From Angiostrongylus vasorum (taxonomy: Eukaryota > Nematoda > Chromadorea > Rhabditida > Metastrongylidae): DNA of 64,000 bases. The notes under the pieces are model-generated. The model worked only from the letters and a program-made list of their open reading frames with translations, was not told the origin of the DNA and did no database searches. The position numbers and the translations under genes are program-made. Every line of letters starts with the position of its first letter. Position 1 is the stretch's first letter. The stretch spans positions 62,001 through 126,000 of the forward strand of contig JADANN010000119.1 in the NCBI GenBank assembly GCA_018806985.1. The letters are read 5' to 3'. Positions 59,096 to 64,000 of this stretch are shown here, in pieces.

Positions 59096-59735
59096 ACCTT
59101 AATTTCTTTTTTCATATAGGGAAACAAATTTCTGCTGACCGTAATGAAAAATGTTTGAAACGATGCTACTTGAACTAGACATATCATTCGCCTTTGAGGA
59201 AAGTTGTGACTTTAGAACGTCGCATTTTTGTTTGCCTTTTGTTTTGTCCTCGAAGCTAATAAGAATCCTACAATCTTCTGAAGTTTACTCAGTGCTCGTC
59301 AAGTAATCAAGTAGTCCTTTCACCACATTTGTGACGATGTGCATTCACTACAATGCGTAATTGCTCAGTAGTATTTACTCCTTGAAACTTCAGAGCAACA
59401 TATCTCCGTCCACTTTGTTAACTTTAATAAAAATGGTCAGAATCTTTTTTTTCCTGAGTGGCTGAATTTTTCTAGATTCGAGAGCCTAGATCTCATATTT
59501 TTTCCCTCCACTTTTTTTTCGTCTGAGCTGTTTTGTACAACGAAGAAATTAAACAAGCGGGATCTTGTTCAAGAGGTTGCGATGATGTCCGCAATTGCAC
59601 CGTTCATGTGGAAAATTTTGATTTTAAGAAATCTCACTTCTTAATTTGTTATTATTTTTTTTCATTACAGACGACTCGTTGTCAAACTTTTTGCGCAGAT
59701 CCCTGCAGTTTCTCTGTTCCACTCATTTACCCGCA

Positions 59736-61256
59736 CTAGTCATCGACAGATTTCTCCGGCTTTTCCGAGGCTGTTCCATTACTGCTTGAGGATTTTTGGT
59801 CTTCGTGACTAATTGTTGGATGCTGATCAAGTAGATTTTCTCTGGAATCCTTAAATAGTTGTACTATGGTGTCACCACGTCTTCCTCACAGGTGCTCGTC
59901 GGCTTTGTTTTCGTTTGACGTAACGAGGTAATCCGAGACGAGTCCACTACCACTCCCGACTCCTGAATTATGGAAGGTTTGCCCGACTCGGATCTTGAAC
60001 CAGCGGCTTCCTCATGCCGAATAGATTCACTGTTACAATAGTACCCTTTTTCTAAGTGAGTTCTGGAAAAACTGGCAGCAATCGTAAAACCTACGCCGTA
60101 ACGAATCTATCAGGAGCGTGCACTTTTTGCTGTCTAGAAGTTTAGACTCTCCATTTCCTTATTATTTAGAAGAACTGTGCCGGTGATATATTCGCTCCAA
60201 CTTTTCTCGGAAGTTTAAACAACGTGAAAATGTATTATTTTCACTAGAGTAGTATTGTTTTTTCTGGATTGTTCTTTTGTCTCATGATGAGTGAAAACAA
60301 TTTTTTATTAAACATTAATATACTGGAAGGTCCTATGTGAGCAAGTATGGAAGCTGTAAAGAAACATCTGGCTTATATATGGTAACAAACTATACATAAT
60401 CACGAGGTTTGAATACGTCTGTGTTCTGATTTTGATATTATACGCTTTTCTACAACGCCTTATTTAACAAAAAAACGCTAACGGATTTGCCCTAAGGAGA
60501 AAACTGCTGCAACAACTATCTACAAGGCTAGACCTGGGCTCATAAGAACGTTGCACGCATGTTAGATATACTTACATCTGCCAACAAACTGTAAAATGTA
60601 CGTATTGATTAGGTTGCAAAGGTGTTTGACGTCGTACTTGGAATTTTTCGTGGAGTTAAGTCGATGTCCTTGCTACTTTACGTGCATATTTATGGAAAAC
60701 TTCTAATACTTGTGATAATTTCAACTGCCGTCCTCATCCTTGATTGGCTTTTACTTGCCAATTGAATGGACTGAGGAACAAGCTGATTAGCAATGAAATC
60801 CTTTGCATCACGCCAAATTTGGCCCTGAAATCACATATCTGTGTATTATGCACAAAAATTCCGCTTTGTTTTCTAGTACATTTTGGAAATAATGACTTGT
60901 TACCTGCTTTCGAGCACTATTAGCAATAATTTGATTAGTACGAAGTCGTGAGTATCGGTCAATTGTCTCGCCTAAGGCGTTCTCAATCACTTGGTACAAT
61001 GCCTCACGCTCTTCAATCTGATAAAAGTTACTCTTATTCATTCGAAAATCCTATGTACAATTCTAGAAACGCAAGTTGCTTCAGAAATATCATAGAGTTT
61101 GAATGTGGTCGCATCATAAGCAAAATCAAGCCTTTAAACAAAAGTTTAAAAGAAAATACTGAATCTACAAGGTTTTAAAGTCAATTTTTGGGCTCAACAA
61201 CACTTACAGGGATGATGAGGGGATTGCATCCTATCTGTTGCATATTCATAAGATTC
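59736..61256 (-). CDS. Unrecognised gene with a 13-nt micro-exon
   Basis: Transcript order: 61208-61256 (ATG at 61249, 7 nt after an acceptor), 60904-61017, 60824 down to 60710 or 60755, micro-exon 60576-60588, 59890-60029, 59736-59863. Phases agree across every junction with either donor for exon 3 (183 or 168 residues). Encoded stretches: MNMQQIGCNPLIIP; EEREALYQVIENALGETID, RYSRLRTNQIIANSARKQ; GQIWRDAKDFIANQLVPQSI; then a Ser-rich, probably disordered tail (GSRSESGKPSII, HEDQKSSSSNGTASEKPEK). The first half looks like amphipathic helices. The last two exons are only 26 bp apart, too short for a normal intron, so that junction may instead be a frameshift. If exon 3 is not spliced onward it ends at TAA 60690-60692. 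I do not recognise the family. Confidence 0.5.
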
Positions 61257-61424
61257 CTAAACTCTTACTGAATGACAAAAGTCGGTACCTCTTCATGCTA
61301 CGCAAATAGTGTTAAGTTGTTGAGATTCAATCATTCATATCTATAAAATCCATCAAAACATCAGCTATACAGTACAAAATGAAAGGGAATGAATTGGGCT
61401 ACTGTCATATCTTCTGTTTGCTGC

Positions 61425-61680
61425 CTGTTATTTTTTATGGCAAGGTGTGATATGAAATAAACCGGAAGGGTGCTGTTATATAAACAAAACTCGGAACCTC
61501 AGATGCGCTTCGAACAGGCGGTTACATTTCTGTGGTCTTACGTGTTGTTACTACAGCGACTAAGGTCCTTCCTTTGTTTTTCTCTAAGCTATATTAAACT
61601 AGCTTACATCTTCCATATTGACAGCCACTTCGCTGTTTTTTGCATCGTGGTAGATTTACAACAATAGGATAGGGATCCGT
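61425..61680 (-). repeat. Family E repeat, reverse copy
   Basis: Left end TGCCTGTTATTTTTTATGGC (tail), then AAACTCGGAACCTCAGATGC, a GCTTCGAACAGG block at the B-box position, and CTAAGGTCCTTCCTTTG. Diverged. Confidence 0.5.
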
Positions 61681-61973
61681 TTGTGTACTACGTCCTTCAC
61701 CATAACAATCAACTTGCGTAGAATGAGTGTTTGTAGTTGTTGCTTCTTCCTTAAAGAAAAAAAATGAATGAAATTGTATAGAAAGTGTTCATTTGCTTAT
61801 GAAATTTAGCATAGCTAGGGCGGTTAAGAAGCACAACCCTGACTGTTTTGATATACACATCCGCTATTTTATAATATAAATGAGAACACGTAAAAATAAA
61901 GTGAAAATATTTTTTAATGGTTTCTATTAATCACCAAAGTGCCGTACATTTCCTTAGAATTGCAGTTTTCGAA

Positions 61974-62292
61974 TTAAATCATCGCTGGATCACACATTGT
62001 GCTTCTAAACCCGATCACAATGGTGTGCACTGAGTTCAATGGATAGGTGCTTGGAATCTCATTTACGCTTTCAATGTCAAACAGTTTACGACCATTCGAT
62101 TTGTTCAATAGCTGCCAATAGTTTTGGCTTCCATTTTTTCCTTTTATGAAGAACTGAGTGTATTTAAAAGCATTTTTGATTCAATACAGAGAAATTTTAA
62201 ATTTTTTCAGCTTAAGCATACCAACTGTCAAGACTGACGATGTGTTCACGTTCTACTTGATAAAATCCAGCCTGTTCAGCTGCTACGTTATT
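61974..62292 (-). CDS. C-terminal exons of an unrecognised gene
   Basis: Terminal exon 61974-62153 follows a CACTCAG acceptor and is open for 59 codons to TAA: FFIKGKNGSQNYWQLLNKSN, GRKLFDIESVNEIPSTYPL, NSVHTIVIGFRSTMCDP. An upstream exon begins at 62292 after TGTGTAG and reads NNVAAEQAGFYQ, then VEREHIVSLDS. With donor CAA|GTAGAA (low end 62257) the two join in phase. With the better-looking donor TTG|GTATGC (low end 62222) the phase fails, hinting at a small indel or an unseen exon. No start found. It lies about 720 bp upstream of the gene ending at 59736, same strand. Confidence 0.5.
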
Positions 62293-62539
62293 CTACACAG
62301 AATTCTCGATGAAGAAGGGTAGAGAGGGTTTTGTGCTCTAGGAACTTAGAAATTCATTTTCATAGATTCCAAAATGAGAAATTAATCTTGATAAACTTTG
62401 AAAATCGTCTTGACTGAGCTCTGTAAGTCCTAGTGGTTTCTATTTCAATTGATGGCGTTCACTATGAGTTGATGTATAATTGTTCAATACGTAATATTTA
62501 ACACAATGCAGATATCATACTACTTGTAGTTGCTGATGT

Positions 62540-62705
62540 CACTATTAGGTAGGGAACTAGCACGTGAGCCACCGGAAACAGTAGTCGCGGGCTCGAATCT
62601 GGCGTGGCGTCCAGGTGTTACACATATCTCAGCATCGTTGTAGTTGTATTTCACATCATACACTGGTGTGAAACGTACTAATAGACAGCAAACAAAAAGT
62701 CAACG
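62540..62705 (+). repeat. Family E repeat
   Basis: Forward copy: GGGAACTAGCACGTGAGCC head, GGGCTCGAATCTGGCG (B-box-like), CATATCTCAGCATCGTTG and GTATTTCACATCATACACTG, ending AGACAGCAAACAAAAAGT. Confidence 0.6.
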
Positions 62706-63016
62706 TTATTTTTAATTTTCATGATCTCCATCACCTCTATATGTATTTCAGCAATGAGAAGGGCTGTGAGGTGAACCACAGTGGTTAAATGCGTTGGTTA
62801 AGATTGTAGTGATGGAATACTTTAGCACAGGTCAATACTTTCGCGACGACATGAATTTTTGGTAATAATTTATGATATCAAATAAATTATAGTAATTTAT
62901 GCGTCCGTCTTCAAAAAAACTTATCTTGACCCAAAGCAGATTCCATTAATAGAAATAAAAACCATTGAAATTTACAAATATTTACCGAAAAAAACAAGTC
63001 ATAGTACTTAAATGGA
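62706..63016. other. No supported gene
   Basis: AT-rich spacer between repeats. I see no exon here. Confidence 0.3.
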
Positions 63017-63400
63017 TCTTTGGATGCACCGTCTTCACTGGTTGAGCGTACCCCAACATAATTTCTACTTCTCTGGAGTTTTGCTTGTTTAGTTATTGTG
63101 GTTCCCTTGAGTCTCGAGGTCAGCCTGATGAAAGCCTGCCCCCAGGTCGCCACCGCTACAGGCAATCGCCGCCTTTGTAGCTCAGAGAGTGATTTTCCAC
63201 TATGGGACTAGTTTCATACCAAGACGGTGGTGGATCCTGGTTTGGTTTACTCTTAGCTAGGCTTCCTGATAAAAACGCCGGACTCCTCAGCTTGGGAGAC
63301 CTTGCGGGGGGGGACGAATCCCTCCGCTGCACACAGCAGCTCGACACCCAGGAACACCTTTCAGCCACGATGAGGCGGTAAATCGTTGGAAGGCATATTA
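63017..63400 (-). repeat. Family B repeat, copy 6 (reverse)
   Basis: Left end CTTTGGATGCACCGTCTTC. Contains GCCTGCCCCCAGGTCGCCAC, AAGACGGTGGTGGATCCTGG, CACCCAGGAACACCTTTCAG and GGCGGTAAATCGTTGGAAGG. Nearly complete. A G-run (GCGGGGGGGGACG) is expanded relative to other copies. Confidence 0.8.
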
Positions 63401-63903
63401 TCTTAGCGAACAGAGAAGTGTGATTTTCTTCTTGAGCACCGGACAGTTTTCGCAGTTCGCGTCTTAACCATTAAAGTGGCTTGACATTGCCATACTACGT
63501 CTAGCCGAAACCATAAACCAATTTATTTCTCATCGACTTGAAAATAACGATTACTTATGTTTTCGAAACGTTGCTAACAGTTGTTGAAAAAACTGACACT
63601 GTTTGTAAATGTGTCTAAAACCTTTTCTTATTGGCTTCTCAGTATAAGTAACTGTTAAAAAAGTACTTCATTAGGTGCTTGCAGTAGGCGCGTTTTTCAG
63701 CAGAGACCACATTTTTACAGTTTCAGACAACATTCTTGTGCACTTTATTTCTTTCATTACTGTCATTCTTCATATTTGGGATTTTAAACGGATAGTTTTT
63801 CAAGGATTAAAATTTCATTAACTATAGAAATTGATTTGGTAACGAATATCAATCGCAAAACTATAGGAAGAAGGTTGAAGGTTTTTTTAATGTTCTATTT
63901 AAA

Positions 63904-64000
63904 GGGACGTGTAGCGCAGTGATCGGAAGCGCACTTCAATAGACATAGGATCGATCCCGATGCCCCTGGCTCACCAAGCCCTCCATGCCTCCGGCTGGGC
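63904..64000 (+). mobile_element. SINE family A, copy 10 (cut by window end)
   Basis: GGACGTGTAGCGCAGTGATC head and AGGATCGATCCCGATGCCCC B-box block, reaching CTCCATGCCTCCGG before the window stops. Confidence 0.8.

Noticed and set aside
59533..59739. Plus-strand Cys-rich frames suggesting a small Cys peptide
   Set aside because: The overlapping reverse-strand frame (acidic, Ser-rich, with stop) fits a multi-exon chain better.

Overview
This is AT-rich, intron-rich eukaryotic DNA with no prokaryotic operons, phage or CRISPR features. Three things point to a nematode: TTTCAG-type splice acceptors, start codons lying a few bases after an acceptor (as in spliced-leader trans-splicing), and two genes that match Caenorhabditis orthologues exon by exon. 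The load of tRNA-like short repeats and the Penelope-like remnant suggest a clade V parasite such as a strongylid or hookworm; the species is inference. Both recognised orthologues (ser-2 and kin-20) are X-linked in C. elegans, so the window may come from an X-derived chromosome.

Layout. 1-2855: no gene recognised. 2856-22286 (+): a ten-exon aminergic GPCR gene, ser-2-like (tyramine receptor), with large repeat-filled introns; its eighth intron holds an opposite-strand two-exon candidate (18229-18722). 23384-24149: a perfect CA/GT microsatellite of 383 units abutting a SINE. 26690-27060: a GC-rich block of undecided coding status. 27790-35956 (-): a seven-exon gene, assembled here from small exons, for a 247-residue secreted helical protein I do not recognise; its introns hold a 114-bp-arm inverted repeat, SINEs and a (TA)n tract. 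37600-39340: a decayed Penelope-like retroelement with reverse transcriptase and GIY-YIG remnants. 39850-47000: mostly repeats. 47096-48594: two GC-rich candidate exons. 51207-54091 (+): a casein kinase I delta/epsilon gene (kin-20-like). 56345-56569, 59736-61256 and 61974-62292 (all -): exons of unrecognised genes, one chain including a 13-nt micro-exon.

Repeats form at least five families: A (about 275 bp, tRNA-like SINE, ten clear copies plus diverged relatives), B (about 380 bp, six clear copies), C (about 250-300 bp, four copies), E (about 200 bp, tRNA-like) and D (short Penelope-tail derivatives carrying a hammerhead-like motif). They account for most of the short open frames in the window.

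The recognised genes have no direct pathway link. SER-2 would respond to tyramine at the membrane of neurons and muscle. KIN-20 is a cytosolic/nuclear Ser/Thr kinase tied to developmental timing in C. elegans. All gene models come from reading splice sites and frames by eye, without alignment or transcript evidence.
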